Shown in pieces: positions 1 to 7,637 of a stretch of DNA of 18,525 bases. Each line of letters starts with the position of its first letter. Within the stretch, counting starts at the first letter, position 1. The translations under genes and the position numbers were made by a program. The DNA is from JBBTQZ01 sp964489135 (GTDB lineage Bacteria > Patescibacteriota > Minisyncoccia > Phycocordibacterales > WO2-35-19): NCBI GenBank assembly GCA_964489135.1, contig CAZAXK010000009.1:1-18525 (forward strand), in the 5' to 3' direction. Below the pieces are notes generated by a model that did not search any database, was not told the origin of the DNA, and saw only the letters and a list, made by a program, of their open reading frames with translations.

Positions 1-368
1 ACTACGATAAAGAAGTTCTTGGTCATGATACTTGTCGACTCGGTGAAATTTTTTATGAAGCCGATATATTGCTCAATTTGGATCTTCATCAGGTCGTTCG
101 TTTGCTGTTTGTAGCGGTCTTCTAGGAGGGCTATGTAGGGCCGGATGTCGAGGCGACGTGATTGGACCACAATCTGGACCGAAAAGTCTAAAGAGTTAAG
201 AAAATCCTGAAATTGATAAAGAATGGCTTGTCGCTCATCATCGCTCTTGAGAGAAAAGTTGACCGAAGAAGCCATGAGCACCCCTCTCATCCCGCCGTCT
301 TTAAGTATGACGAAGCCATCGCGAATATCCTCGATCGGCACAAAATCTTGTGTGGCGCTTTTGCTCAT
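1..368 (-). CDS. TraC-like N-terminal protein of the T4SS locus (partial, C-terminus outside window)
   Basis: The first ~122 residues are present and the gene continues beyond base 1. It begins MSKSATQDFVPIEDIRDG, followed by GVLMASSVNFSLKSDDE and an amphipathic stretch around SRRLDIRPYI and LLEDRYKQQTNDL. There is no signal peptide or membrane segment, so it should be cytoplasmic. This resembles the TraC/VirB4-associated N-terminal protein that in CPR genomes usually sits between PrgI and the VirB4 ATPase; that placement is family knowledge and I cannot see the ATPase here. The ATG at 366-368 was chosen because AAGGA lies 8 bases upstream, one of the few good ribosome sites in the window. 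The gap to the PrgI gene is 19 bases, consistent with one operon. The exact family name is uncertain. Confidence 0.75.
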   Translation of the reverse strand, partial: MSKSATQDFVPIEDIRDGFVILKDGGMRGVLMASSVNFSLKSDDERQAILYQFQDFLNSLDFSVQIVVQSRRLDIRPYIALLEDRYKQQTNDLMKIQIEQYIGFIKNFTESTSIMTKNFFIV

Positions 369-387
369 ATAATTTTCCTTGTAGACA

Positions 388-801
388 TTATATCAAATCT
401 TTTTCTCCCTCTTTTTTCTTTACATCCAATTCCCAGTTCATGTCCTTGAGCTTGCTACCTGAGAGGGTGGGTACGATGAGTGATGCGTGTCCCTTTTCTT
501 CTGGCTCTTTTCTTACGTCATCTTCTGGCTTTTTCCAAACATAGAGTTTATTAGCGGACATGTATTTGAAACCAGCTTCTAGGATGTCAATAAATGGGCG
601 GTTGTTGATTCGGTAAAAGGCTAACGCCAAGGCGAGGATTACTATTGGCGAGGAGATCAAAAGCCCCCAGAACACACCAAAAAAGGTGATGCAAGCAATC
701 GCGACCGCCCCCCCACCAGCAAGGTAGACAAATTGCTTGATGGTGAAGGGCCCGAAAATCTTGTCTTCCACATCTATAAACTGCGGTACCTGAAATCTCA
801 T
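388..801 (-). CDS. PrgI family protein
   Basis: This 137-residue protein opens MRFQVPQFIDVEDKIFGPFT, the characteristic PrgI-family start. Two membrane segments follow at about residues 25-45 and 47-64, then the basic RINNRPFID turn. The charged C-terminal tail (about 85-137) is rich in Lys and Glu and likely cytoplasmic. PrgI proteins accompany VirB4 and VirB6 in Gram-positive-type conjugation loci and are widespread in CPR genomes, where they are thought to form part of the inner-membrane complex. Here it lies between a small conserved protein (18-base gap) and the TraC-like protein (19-base gap), as expected. I see no clear Shine-Dalgarno before the start. The family assignment is firm; the exact role in assembly is inferred. 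Confidence 0.9.
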   Translation of the reverse strand: MRFQVPQFIDVEDKIFGPFTIKQFVYLAGGGAVAIACITFFGVFWGLLISSPIVILALALAFYRINNRPFIDILEAGFKYMSANKLYVWKKPEDDVRKEPEEKGHASLIVPTLSGSKLKDMNWELDVKKKEGEKDLI

Positions 802-819
802 GTGCTTATTTTAACACAA

Positions 820-1338
820 CTACTCGATTGGTTCTCTGTATGGGTCTTGGCCCGAAGTGTAATCATGTGGTTTAGGAGACTCGCTTTTCTGGACAGGTAA
901 GTTGTCGGGGGCGACTGCAGGTCGCATGGCCTTGGCTTGGTTTAGGATGGCATCTTCGAAGTCTACCGGAGTAGCTCGGATGCGTGGTTTGGGTAGTGGA
1001 GCGGGTGTATTCTCTCCTGCTTCCTGTCCAAGCCCTTTTAATTCTTGGGATACCGAGCTTAGGATCGCTCCGTTTACATAATCGTTCATTTGTCTTGCGT
1101 TCTCTTCGGTCATCGTTACCTCTGATTTGAGATTTGCCACTAGATTTTCTTTGGGTTCTAGGCCCATGAGCACAAACACCACTTCGTTTTCTAGAAAAGC
1201 TTTCTGGTCTTCCGTTAGTCCGAAACTCTGGGCCTTTTCTCCGAGAGAGTTGCGCCAAATAGGGTTAATAAGCGCACCCTGCAACTTCGGAGGTAGCTTA
1301 CTGAATCGGTCTTTCAAAATTTGTTCGAGTTCATCCAT
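820..1338 (-). CDS. Small conserved T4SS-locus protein of unknown function
   Basis: This 172-residue protein has no signal peptide and no membrane segment. Residues 1-110 look helical: MDELEQILKDRFSKLPPKL, then a stretch with FGLTEDQKAFLENEVVF, then MTEENARQMNDYVNGAI. From about residue 110 it is Pro-rich and low in order, ending in GQDPYREPIE, a tail I associate with CPR proteins. It starts 3 bases after the stop of the VirB6-like gene, so translation is probably coupled, and it precedes the PrgI gene by 18 bases. Its constant position suggests a cytoplasmic accessory or chaperone of the secretion complex, but this is inference. I do not recognise a named family. Confidence 0.8.
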   Translation of the reverse strand: MDELEQILKDRFSKLPPKLQGALINPIWRNSLGEKAQSFGLTEDQKAFLENEVVFVLMGLEPKENLVANLKSEVTMTEENARQMNDYVNGAILSSVSQELKGLGQEAGENTPAPLPKPRIRATPVDFEDAILNQAKAMRPAVAPDNLPVQKSESPKPHDYTSGQDPYREPIE

Positions 1339-1341
1339 GGT

Positions 1342-3348
1342 TTAGGTTGTGGCCGGTGGGTTAGCTTCTTTGGCCTTATCCTCTTCCTGCATTTTGGCTA
1401 ACGCGTCAAGCATCTTCTTGGTGCTCTTGTTTTCTTTGGCGTTGGCTCGTAGGGCTAGGACAACTTCTTTGTTCCTACCAAACGCTCTGTTGTAGAGGCT
1501 TGTCCTCTCCGCCTCTTCATAATCTTTTGCTCGATCGGTTACTTTATCTCCGATCTTTTTGGCAGCGTCCTTGGCACTTGTAGCTGTCGCCATCTCGGCG
1601 TCGTACTTTGTCTTCTGTTCCCTAATTGCATTCTCAATTTCGGTTATCTGATTTCTATACTGACCCTGTTCGTACATAGGTCTATTTGCCATTTCTGCTC
1701 TGAGATTCTTTGCGCGATCTTCTTGGGCCTTAATGTCCTTATTGATCTTCTCGGCTCTCTCCGTTGCATCTGTTGCGATCTTCTCTTGCGCCTGCTGTTC
1801 GTAACTTTCTTGAGGTGTGGCTCCAATGAATTTCTTCTGGAATTCTTTTTCTTCCTCGCCCTTTAGGGTCTGTGCGTAGCCGCCCTTAGCAGATTTCCTT
1901 GCCTCACCAAGATCCTTGAAGGCGCCACCACCGACACTCTGGAATGTTTTGGACCCACGGACGTCATAGGTTGCTTCGCCGGCCTTGGCTCCGGCCTCTA
2001 ATGTTCTCTTGGCAAAGAAGCCAGTAACTCCACCTGATGCAGCAGCGTTGCGTAGGGTTGTAGACTGGGCAATTCTCGTGCCAGCTCTACCTAGGGTTTG
2101 TCTACCCACCCAACCAGCCGAACCAAGTGTTGAACCACCAAAAGCTCCGGTGGCTGCACCGGTAATTGCTCCGAAGGCGGCCGAGGTGGCTCCCTGCGAG
2201 GCGATTTTCTTGGATAGTACCAAGGCCGCGATTGATAGACCAATGATGATAATGAAGTTGATTACCAAACCAGTTGCACCTTTGGGGTCTGAAGGCAGGC
2301 TTGCCCATGGTACCTTTAGCCAGCCAGCATTTTCTGTAACTTTGATAAAGGAAGAGCCAACTTTGAACACTACCCAAGTGAGCCCGAAAAATATGGGGGC
2401 AAAAAATGCTTGGTTGATAAGAGAAGTCCACCATTCTTTGAATTTACCACTGAGCCCTGGGATGATGTACGCAACGAAGGCGAGTGGTGACAGGATCATT
2501 AGCAGAATGAGTATGACGAATCTGGCCGCAAGCATAATCGCGGCCATCATAAGTATGATGGTAGCCACAAACAAGAATATTGAGCTTAGCATGCCTATAA
2601 TCAAAATACTGGAGGGCCCCTGGACATTAACGTTTGTTAAGATATCGGCGCTGTACCACGTCTGTAGACCCAAAAGTCTCATGTATCCACCTGAAATTCC
2701 TTTGTAATTATGAGTACTTCCTGTAAATGGCGTGTCTTTTAAAGAACTAGTAAGTGATATTTCGTTTGTTTGTGAGATGGCGCGATAGAATCCGTCCGAA
2801 ACGATATTAGACGCATCGATGACGACTTTGGTGAAGAAGAGACTGAAATTAATCAGGATGGCTATTATCACGATATTCAGGATCGACTTGCCGATATTGC
2901 CATATTCAGACATGAACATGGTGCGGAAGGCCGTGTAGAGAAGAATGAAGATGAATGCGATGTTGGCTATATCGCGGATCGTCGCCCATGCTTCAGTGAT
3001 GCTGAGGCCTATTCCGTTTGTAGTGCCGATTGTTTCTGACATCTTTACTACGGTAAGGTCGACAACACCGTCGAAAACCCAGCCGGAAATAGTCAGAAGG
3101 AAGGAAGAAAAAGTCATCAGGGCATAACCGATTCCCGTGAAAAATATTGTCAAGCCAGCATTGGCGGCTGGAGCCACAGTATACTTCGCTAGCTGATAAG
3201 CGGGTATGTAGTCAGTGATGCTCCAAGAACCTGTTGTGTCAGCGGCGTTTGCTACAAAAGGAGTAAGTAGAGATGATAGAGAGATAAACACGAACAAAGC
3301 TACTATAAGCGTTTTGGTCTTTGATTTTGTTGCTAAGTCCTTGAGCAT
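1342..3348 (-). CDS. VirB6/TrbL-like polytopic T4SS membrane protein with long C-terminal coiled coil
   Basis: The 668-residue product starts with a signal-like hydrophobic segment ending in VANAADTTG (~13-37). Membrane helices follow at about 66-90, 125-145, 155-175, 250-300 (probably two), 318-336 and 370-390. The segment SITEAWATIRDIANIAFIF is typical of CPR VirB6-like proteins. VirB6/TrbL proteins form the inner-membrane channel of type IV secretion systems. After the last helix comes a Gly/Ala-rich hinge (about 395-440) and a ~170-residue Lys/Glu/Ala/Gln-rich tail (about 500-668) with coiled-coil character, ending NPPATT. The tail is expected to be cytoplasmic and is longer than in textbook VirB6. 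The gene is followed after 3 bases by the next one. A 240-residue plus-strand reading frame opposite it is a shadow of this Ala-rich gene. Confidence 0.87.
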   Translation of the reverse strand: MLKDLATKSKTKTLIVALFVFISLSSLLTPFVANAADTTGSWSITDYIPAYQLAKYTVAPAANAGLTIFFTGIGYALMTFSSFLLTISGWVFDGVVDLTVVKMSETIGTTNGIGLSITEAWATIRDIANIAFIFILLYTAFRTMFMSEYGNIGKSILNIVIIAILINFSLFFTKVVIDASNIVSDGFYRAISQTNEISLTSSLKDTPFTGSTHNYKGISGGYMRLLGLQTWYSADILTNVNVQGPSSILIIGMLSSIFLFVATIILMMAAIMLAARFVILILLMILSPLAFVAYIIPGLSGKFKEWWTSLINQAFFAPIFFGLTWVVFKVGSSFIKVTENAGWLKVPWASLPSDPKGATGLVINFIIIIGLSIAALVLSKKIASQGATSAAFGAITGAATGAFGGSTLGSAGWVGRQTLGRAGTRIAQSTTLRNAAASGGVTGFFAKRTLEAGAKAGEATYDVRGSKTFQSVGGGAFKDLGEARKSAKGGYAQTLKGEEEKEFQKKFIGATPQESYEQQAQEKIATDATERAEKINKDIKAQEDRAKNLRAEMANRPMYEQGQYRNQITEIENAIREQKTKYDAEMATATSAKDAAKKIGDKVTDRAKDYEEAERTSLYNRAFGRNKEVVLALRANAKENKSTKKMLDALAKMQEEDKAKEANPPATT

Positions 3349-3388
3349 CTGTTTGTGTTCCGCCCACTACTATCCCCTGCCCAACTTT

Positions 3389-4612
3389 TTAGTATACCTT
3401 TACTTCACAAGTTGCTGTCTGTCCTACGCCGGAGACACTGATTTTGTAAGTGCCAGCAGTGGTGTAAGAGGTACCGAAGTTCCATCCTGCGCCTGATTCT
3501 TTGGTTGAGCCCGGAGCCGACCAGCTATAAATTGCTGTCCAATCGAAATTAGGGTTTGAGCTGTCAGCTACTGTAAGGTAAGCGACCGAGTATTTACCAA
3601 CCATCTGTGTACTTGGTGAGCAGATCAAGGGATGTAGAGGCGAGCTCTGTTTCCCAGAAGTTGAAGTCGTTGTCGCAGTACTTCCGACCGTTGTTGAGGT
3701 CTTGGTTTGAGTAGTTCCCGGATCGTTTTGCGAGTTGTTCTGTGTATAAGCACCATAAGCACCTCTTGCTTGCTCTAGCATTCGGTTGAGTAAGCTGATC
3801 ATGTTTTGGATCTGGAGACCTAGTGCTGTGGTTGGAATTACACTCGACGTTTTAAGTTGAGATGAGGCAGAAGTGCCACCAGTACTTGAGCCGGTTCGTT
3901 TGGCAATAGCGGTATCTACTCGCCAAGTGCTTGGGTTTGATGAGCCAAAGTACTGCTGTGCGCCCTTGGTGCAGGTCACTGCCCCTTGGAGTACGCCTGA
4001 CTTGCCCGCTGCAGCATCCGCCATATCACAAGGGAGTGCGTACCACCCTGAGTTTACGTTGTATCCTGCACCGTATGCTTGGGTGGTGCCGAGGAAGTTG
4101 TCGTATAGAGTCACTCCAGTGCCACTACCTTTGTACCCCACAAGTGATACCGGGTCATACCCATCAGGGCTGCCGTTGATACGACAGGTGGCAAAGTAGG
4201 CATCACGCTCCCCTATTGGCACCGCGTTTTGGGCCAGAACATCGGTCCTTTTTTCGGTGGTACATGTAATATCATAACCAAGCTCTCGCCCCTGTTTTTC
4301 AGCGAGGGCCGCGCATGCCTGCGTTGCTTGTAGGTCAACGCGAAGGTTGCCAGTACACTTTTCTGAAAGGTTTGCGGTTGAAAGATCAGCCGGGGCCTGC
4401 CCTGTGGAGCCGGTTGTTGTTTGGGTTGTTGCAACCCCGCCCATACTTGTTCGGCTACAAAGAGCGGTGTCGTTTACACAGGTGCCGTTGTTGCACATGT
4501 ATGGTGCGAGAGTCGGACAGCTGTTGGTCTGTGCTTGGGCCGAAAGTGCTCCAAAAGCAAACAAGGCAATGGGTAGTATCGAGGCGAATATAACTTTATT
4601 TTTCATTTTCAT
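3389..4612 (-). CDS. Exported cysteine-containing protein with C-terminal PKD-like domain (T4SS locus)
   Basis: This 407-residue protein has a signal peptide with likely cleavage after SAQA (about residue 27). The mature N-terminus carries a four-cysteine motif at C32, C40, C45 and C52. Six more cysteines lie at 86, 100, 117, 143, 195 and 214, and two at 331 and 402, twelve in total, an even number that suits disulfides. A short helical stretch at about 265-290 (IQNMISLLNRMLEQARGAYG) and a Thr/Ser-rich linker at about 298-324 separate the core from a C-terminal beta domain. That domain (about 330-407) shows IYSWSAPG, YTTAGTYKISVSG and TCEVKVY, resembling the PKD/Ig-like folds of CPR surface proteins. 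It is likely displayed outside the membrane as part of the machine. The second Met (4606) is an alternative start; no Shine-Dalgarno decides between them. Confidence 0.8.
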   Translation of the reverse strand: MKMKNKVIFASILPIALFAFGALSAQAQTNSCPTLAPYMCNNGTCVNDTALCSRTSMGGVATTQTTTGSTGQAPADLSTANLSEKCTGNLRVDLQATQACAALAEKQGRELGYDITCTTEKRTDVLAQNAVPIGERDAYFATCRINGSPDGYDPVSLVGYKGSGTGVTLYDNFLGTTQAYGAGYNVNSGWYALPCDMADAAAGKSGVLQGAVTCTKGAQQYFGSSNPSTWRVDTAIAKRTGSSTGGTSASSQLKTSSVIPTTALGLQIQNMISLLNRMLEQARGAYGAYTQNNSQNDPGTTQTKTSTTVGSTATTTSTSGKQSSPLHPLICSPSTQMVGKYSVAYLTVADSSNPNFDWTAIYSWSAPGSTKESGAGWNFGTSYTTAGTYKISVSGVGQTATCEVKVY

Positions 4613-4643
4613 AATTTTATTTTAATTGTAAAAAGTAGCAGGT

Positions 4644-5933
4644 CTATCTACGCTCGCAATCCAAATTGAGAATTGCCTCTTCATATGATACACCAGAATT
4701 GCTTGATAACTGCATAGCCCAGTTAGCAATTTCTGAGTCTGAGTAGGCAGAACAATCCGGATCGCGCGGTCTTACCGGCAGACCACTTGAGGATGAACCC
4801 GTGCCTATCGAACATCCAGGCGCTTGAGGATTGGATATACAAATACTTGGGTCAAAAACTGTCGTATTTGACGAAGTCTGCACATTATTCTGAGAATCCG
4901 AAAAATACTTATTAAGCGCTTGGTCTTGAGCATCAGATCGACTCTGGTCTACATACGAAGCGGACCCGTCCGAACCACGTTGTGTCAATCCTCTCAATCC
5001 TCCTAATGCTTTGTTTGCCAGTTGGGTCAATAGTGCCCCAACAATTTCATTTATTTCATCTGCCGCCTCAAGCCTTCGGCCTCCGGAACCAAGCGCATCG
5101 TTCAAGCGCGACTCGATAACTGTGCCTGGGGTTTCGGTCGATTCTTGGACACAGGTATCAGGTATCACTTCTTTTCGGTTGCCAAAAGAACCGTCTGGGT
5201 TTTGGGTCGGCACATCGATGGTTCGTTGGGCTTCGGGGATGCCGGCGTATCGTGCACAGCTCTTGAAAGACATAAACCCTTTACCCCAGTTTAGATCCTG
5301 TTGCTTTACTCCAACCTTGGAAGCGACTTGAGAGTAAAGTTCGTTTTCGGCCATGATGTAGGCACCTATCGGGCTGTTTTGTTGTTTCTGACTTATTTCA
5401 AAGAATTTGTCCCATCCGCCTCGGTCGAAGTCGTCTAGAAAGTTTTCCATATTGCCTACTGCGTCAGTAAGCGTACATTGCCAAAGGTTATTGTTCGGAG
5501 CATAACTATTAACCAGTGCTATCTTGATTCTGTTTTGGATTGGCGAACAGAGAAAGTTGAGTCGCGGATCCTTTTCGATAAAGGCCCCGACGGTCTGGTC
5601 GGCAGTTTTTTTCAGAAATCCTTCTGGGTCTGTGACAAAAGCTGGACTACCTTTAAAACCGCTGTTGATCCACTGGACGGTGTTAGCGGCTATTCTTTGG
5701 ATGGCATAGTTCATAAATCCGAAAGCCAGAGCGTCAAAGAGTTGCTCCTTAAAGCTCATGGTGGTGGAATTTACAGCCGTGGTGACGTTTGCGACACCGG
5801 ATGGGCCTATCTCAACTACGGGGACAGGGATACCGAACTGGGCGTGGGCTACCTGTGCAGGTAAAATCGGCAAGAATATCAGGTTGAAAACTAGCGCGAC
5901 ACCGAAGACTTTACGAAAATTCTGAGCTTTCAT
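4644..5933 (-). CDS. Conserved exported protein of the T4SS-like locus
   Basis: The 429-residue product has a signal peptide cleaved near AHAQFG (about residue 32). The mature part is largely helical, with FGFMNYAIQRIAANTVQWIN and the conserved-looking FLCSPIQNRIKIAL. A Ser/Asn-rich linker (about 330-385) leads to a small C-terminal module (about 390-429) bounded by two cysteines. I count eight cysteines, again even. Proteins of this type recur beside VirB6 in CPR genomes; they are larger than VirB5-like pilus-tip proteins and I cannot place this one in a named family. It follows the upstream gene by 9 bases. A TATAAT sits inside that junction, 8 bases before the ATG, so an extra leaderless start of transcription is possible. 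Confidence 0.8.
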   Translation of the reverse strand: MKAQNFRKVFGVALVFNLIFLPILPAQVAHAQFGIPVPVVEIGPSGVANVTTAVNSTTMSFKEQLFDALAFGFMNYAIQRIAANTVQWINSGFKGSPAFVTDPEGFLKKTADQTVGAFIEKDPRLNFLCSPIQNRIKIALVNSYAPNNNLWQCTLTDAVGNMENFLDDFDRGGWDKFFEISQKQQNSPIGAYIMAENELYSQVASKVGVKQQDLNWGKGFMSFKSCARYAGIPEAQRTIDVPTQNPDGSFGNRKEVIPDTCVQESTETPGTVIESRLNDALGSGGRRLEAADEINEIVGALLTQLANKALGGLRGLTQRGSDGSASYVDQSRSDAQDQALNKYFSDSQNNVQTSSNTTVFDPSICISNPQAPGCSIGTGSSSSGLPVRPRDPDCSAYSDSEIANWAMQLSSNSGVSYEEAILNLDCERR

Positions 5934-5942
5934 TTTGATTTA

Positions 5943-6791
5943 TTATATCCCGTAGAGGAGGTAGTAGCCACCACTTCCCTGTTTATAAAAGATGTTTTGC
6001 TTATATATATAGGCGCGTGTTGCTAGATAAGCATTCTGGAACAAATCGATGTTTTCTCGGTATGCTTTGACACTCACTAGACTTTTTATTGGGTCACTTG
6101 CCACCCCCTTCATCTCCTTTAGGCCGGCAACGATGCCGCGTAACCCTTTGATCATGTCGTAATGCGATCTCACAAAGGTGGCGGGGACGGAGATCTTGGT
6201 CAGGTCTACCTCGATTTGGTTGTAGACCGACAAAATCTCGTCTATTTCGGCCAATTTCTCTGTCGAGCCCGAATTTGCGACTGCGGTGAGTATCTGAATC
6301 TCATTTTTGGGCTGAGCAGGGGTATTTGCTTTGAAAACCCTCCCAAGGTCTTCACCATAAGTTTGGATTGACTGCTTGCCATTGTCGCTTGTGGTCGTAA
6401 AGCTTGGGTCTTTGACCGGTAGGTTATACGAGGAATCGAAATATTGCAGACTGCTGTCAAGCAAGTTCTGGGCTTTTTGTGAGTCGAAAGTGCCACTCTG
6501 CTTCATACTCAGGTAGTTGGACATGAGAGAAACAGAAATGTTGTCCGTGAGAGTCCCCGAGCTTTCGGCGGGCGAGGTACCTATCGGTTGTATGTCTTCT
6601 GTGACGCCATCTATTTCGTTTTGCCAATTGGGGTTTGGGGCAATTTGGATTTTATCCCCTGCGGTGAGCATCCCTACCTTGCTCTCGGTAAGGGATGTCG
6701 CCTTGTCGTTGAACAAAAATATAATAGCGACGACAAAGCCGACAGCAAGGACAAGCATGCTCAGTATTTTTCTGCTCGGTAAATAATTCAC
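5943..6791 (-). CDS. Single-pass membrane protein of the T4SS-like locus
   Basis: This 282-residue protein has one N-terminal membrane anchor (about residues 9-27, ILSMLVLAVGFVVAIIFLF) after a short basic stretch, so most of it should face outward. The outer part is helical, with DSQKAQNLLDSSLQYFDSSY, LAEIDEILSVYNQIEVDLTK and a final Tyr/Gly-rich end. It has no cysteines, unlike the two exported proteins after it. The start appears to be GTG (6789-6791), because no in-frame ATG precedes the anchor; AAGG lies about 13 bases upstream, rather far. It starts 32 bases after rsmA and ends 9 bases before the next gene, so it opens the secretion-like part of the run. Its function is unknown; an assembly or envelope-tethering role is inferred from context only. 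Confidence 0.75.
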   Translation of the reverse strand: MNYLPSRKILSMLVLAVGFVVAIIFLFNDKATSLTESKVGMLTAGDKIQIAPNPNWQNEIDGVTEDIQPIGTSPAESSGTLTDNISVSLMSNYLSMKQSGTFDSQKAQNLLDSSLQYFDSSYNLPVKDPSFTTTSDNGKQSIQTYGEDLGRVFKANTPAQPKNEIQILTAVANSGSTEKLAEIDEILSVYNQIEVDLTKISVPATFVRSHYDMIKGLRGIVAGLKEMKGVASDPIKSLVSVKAYRENIDLFQNAYLATRAYIYKQNIFYKQGSGGYYLLYGI

Positions 6792-6823
6792 ATACGAATT
6801 TTACCTTCTATCCGCACTTCTCA

Positions 6824-7591
6824 CTAGCGATTTTGGGGATGCTCTGCAATATGCATCCAGTTTTGCACAGTCAAATTTTCGGCTCTGGCTCTTTCGTTAA
6901 TTCCAAAATCTGCCAAAAATTGCGGGCTCACCCCCAAATTACTACAGAGAAGCTTTCTTTTGTGCGAAAATCCACGTTTCAGTATCTCAAAAAACCTTTT
7001 TTCTCTTATTTTTCCGAATCTGGCTCTCGATATCTCCCTTACTGCTATAATTGCCGAATCCACCTGTGGTTTAGGTGCGAAGCTTCCAGCTTTGATTATC
7101 CCGCCGTATTCGGGTGTGCCATACGCTTTGATCGAAATACTCAAAATACTTTCTTTGCCATCGCGGGCCATAATTCTTTCGGCTACTTCCCTCTGGATAA
7201 CAAAAGTCATAGACTCTGGCTGCCTATCTATTTCTAGAAATTTCCGAAATATCTCTCCGGTGATGTAGTAAGGAATGTTACCAACCAATTTGTACTTTGC
7301 ACTATGTGTTATGGGGTCGGCGATTTCTAAAATGTCACCGGCGATTATCGTTAACCTTCTTTCCCTTATCTCCTCGGCGAATTTGGTCTGCAATGCTTCG
7401 GCGAGTTGTTCATCCTTTTCAACTGCAACGACTAAGTGGGCTTTCTCCAATAGTAGTTTGGTCAAAGCCCCCTCTCCGGGCCCGATCTCGAGCACGGTGT
7501 CTCCCCTATCGATATGAGCAAAATCAGCAATCTTTTGGAGAATTTTCGGATCATGTAAGAAATTTTGTCCTAAACTTTTCTTAGCTTGCAT
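6824..7591 (-). CDS. rsmA: 16S rRNA (adenine1518/1519-N6) dimethyltransferase RsmA (KsgA)
   Basis: The 255-residue product has the RsmA hallmarks. SLGQNFL is at 6-12 and the SAM-binding loop EIGPGEGALT at 35-44. Acidic residues sit at E58 and D86, and the catalytic NIPY is at 105-108. FAPKPQVDSAI follows in the middle, and the C-terminal domain contains GFSHKRKLLCSNL. The enzyme dimethylates two adjacent adenines in helix 45 of 16S rRNA late in 30S assembly. The length is slightly short for the family but complete. The ATG at 7589-7591 lies 6 bases after an extended -10 (TGCTATATT), suggesting a leaderless message. It is co-directional with the secretion-like genes downstream (32-base gap), so they may be co-transcribed, an unusual pairing. 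Confidence 0.96.
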   Translation of the reverse strand: MQAKKSLGQNFLHDPKILQKIADFAHIDRGDTVLEIGPGEGALTKLLLEKAHLVVAVEKDEQLAEALQTKFAEEIRERRLTIIAGDILEIADPITHSAKYKLVGNIPYYITGEIFRKFLEIDRQPESMTFVIQREVAERIMARDGKESILSISIKAYGTPEYGGIIKAGSFAPKPQVDSAIIAVREISRARFGKIREKRFFEILKRGFSHKRKLLCSNLGVSPQFLADFGINERARAENLTVQNWMHIAEHPQNR

Positions 7592-7597
7592 AGAAGC

Positions 7598-7606
7598 AAT
7601 ATAGCA
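7598..7606 (-). promoter_or_regulatory. Extended -10 element of the rsmA promoter
   Basis: On the minus strand this reads TGC then TATATT, an extended -10, ending 6 bases before the rsmA ATG. No good -35 is seen at 17-18 bases; a TATAAT lies further upstream at 7621-7626. A start here would give a leaderless rsmA transcript. Confidence 0.45.
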
Positions 7607-7619
7607 TTATTGCACCCGA

Positions 7620-7625
7620 TATTAT
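7620..7625 (+). promoter_or_regulatory. Possible -10 for the MYG1-family gene
   Basis: TATTAT lies 12 bases before the ATG at 7638, in the 46-base divergent gap with rsmA. No clear -35 is visible. AAGGA directly abuts the ATG, too close for a normal Shine-Dalgarno. A very short leader is likely. Confidence 0.3.
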
Positions 7626-7637
7626 AGGATTTAAGGA

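Noticed and set aside
1985..2707. 240-residue plus-strand frame opposite the VirB6-like gene
   Set aside because: It is antisense to a well-supported gene, and its Pro/Ala-rich composition mirrors the Gly/Ala-rich coding strand.
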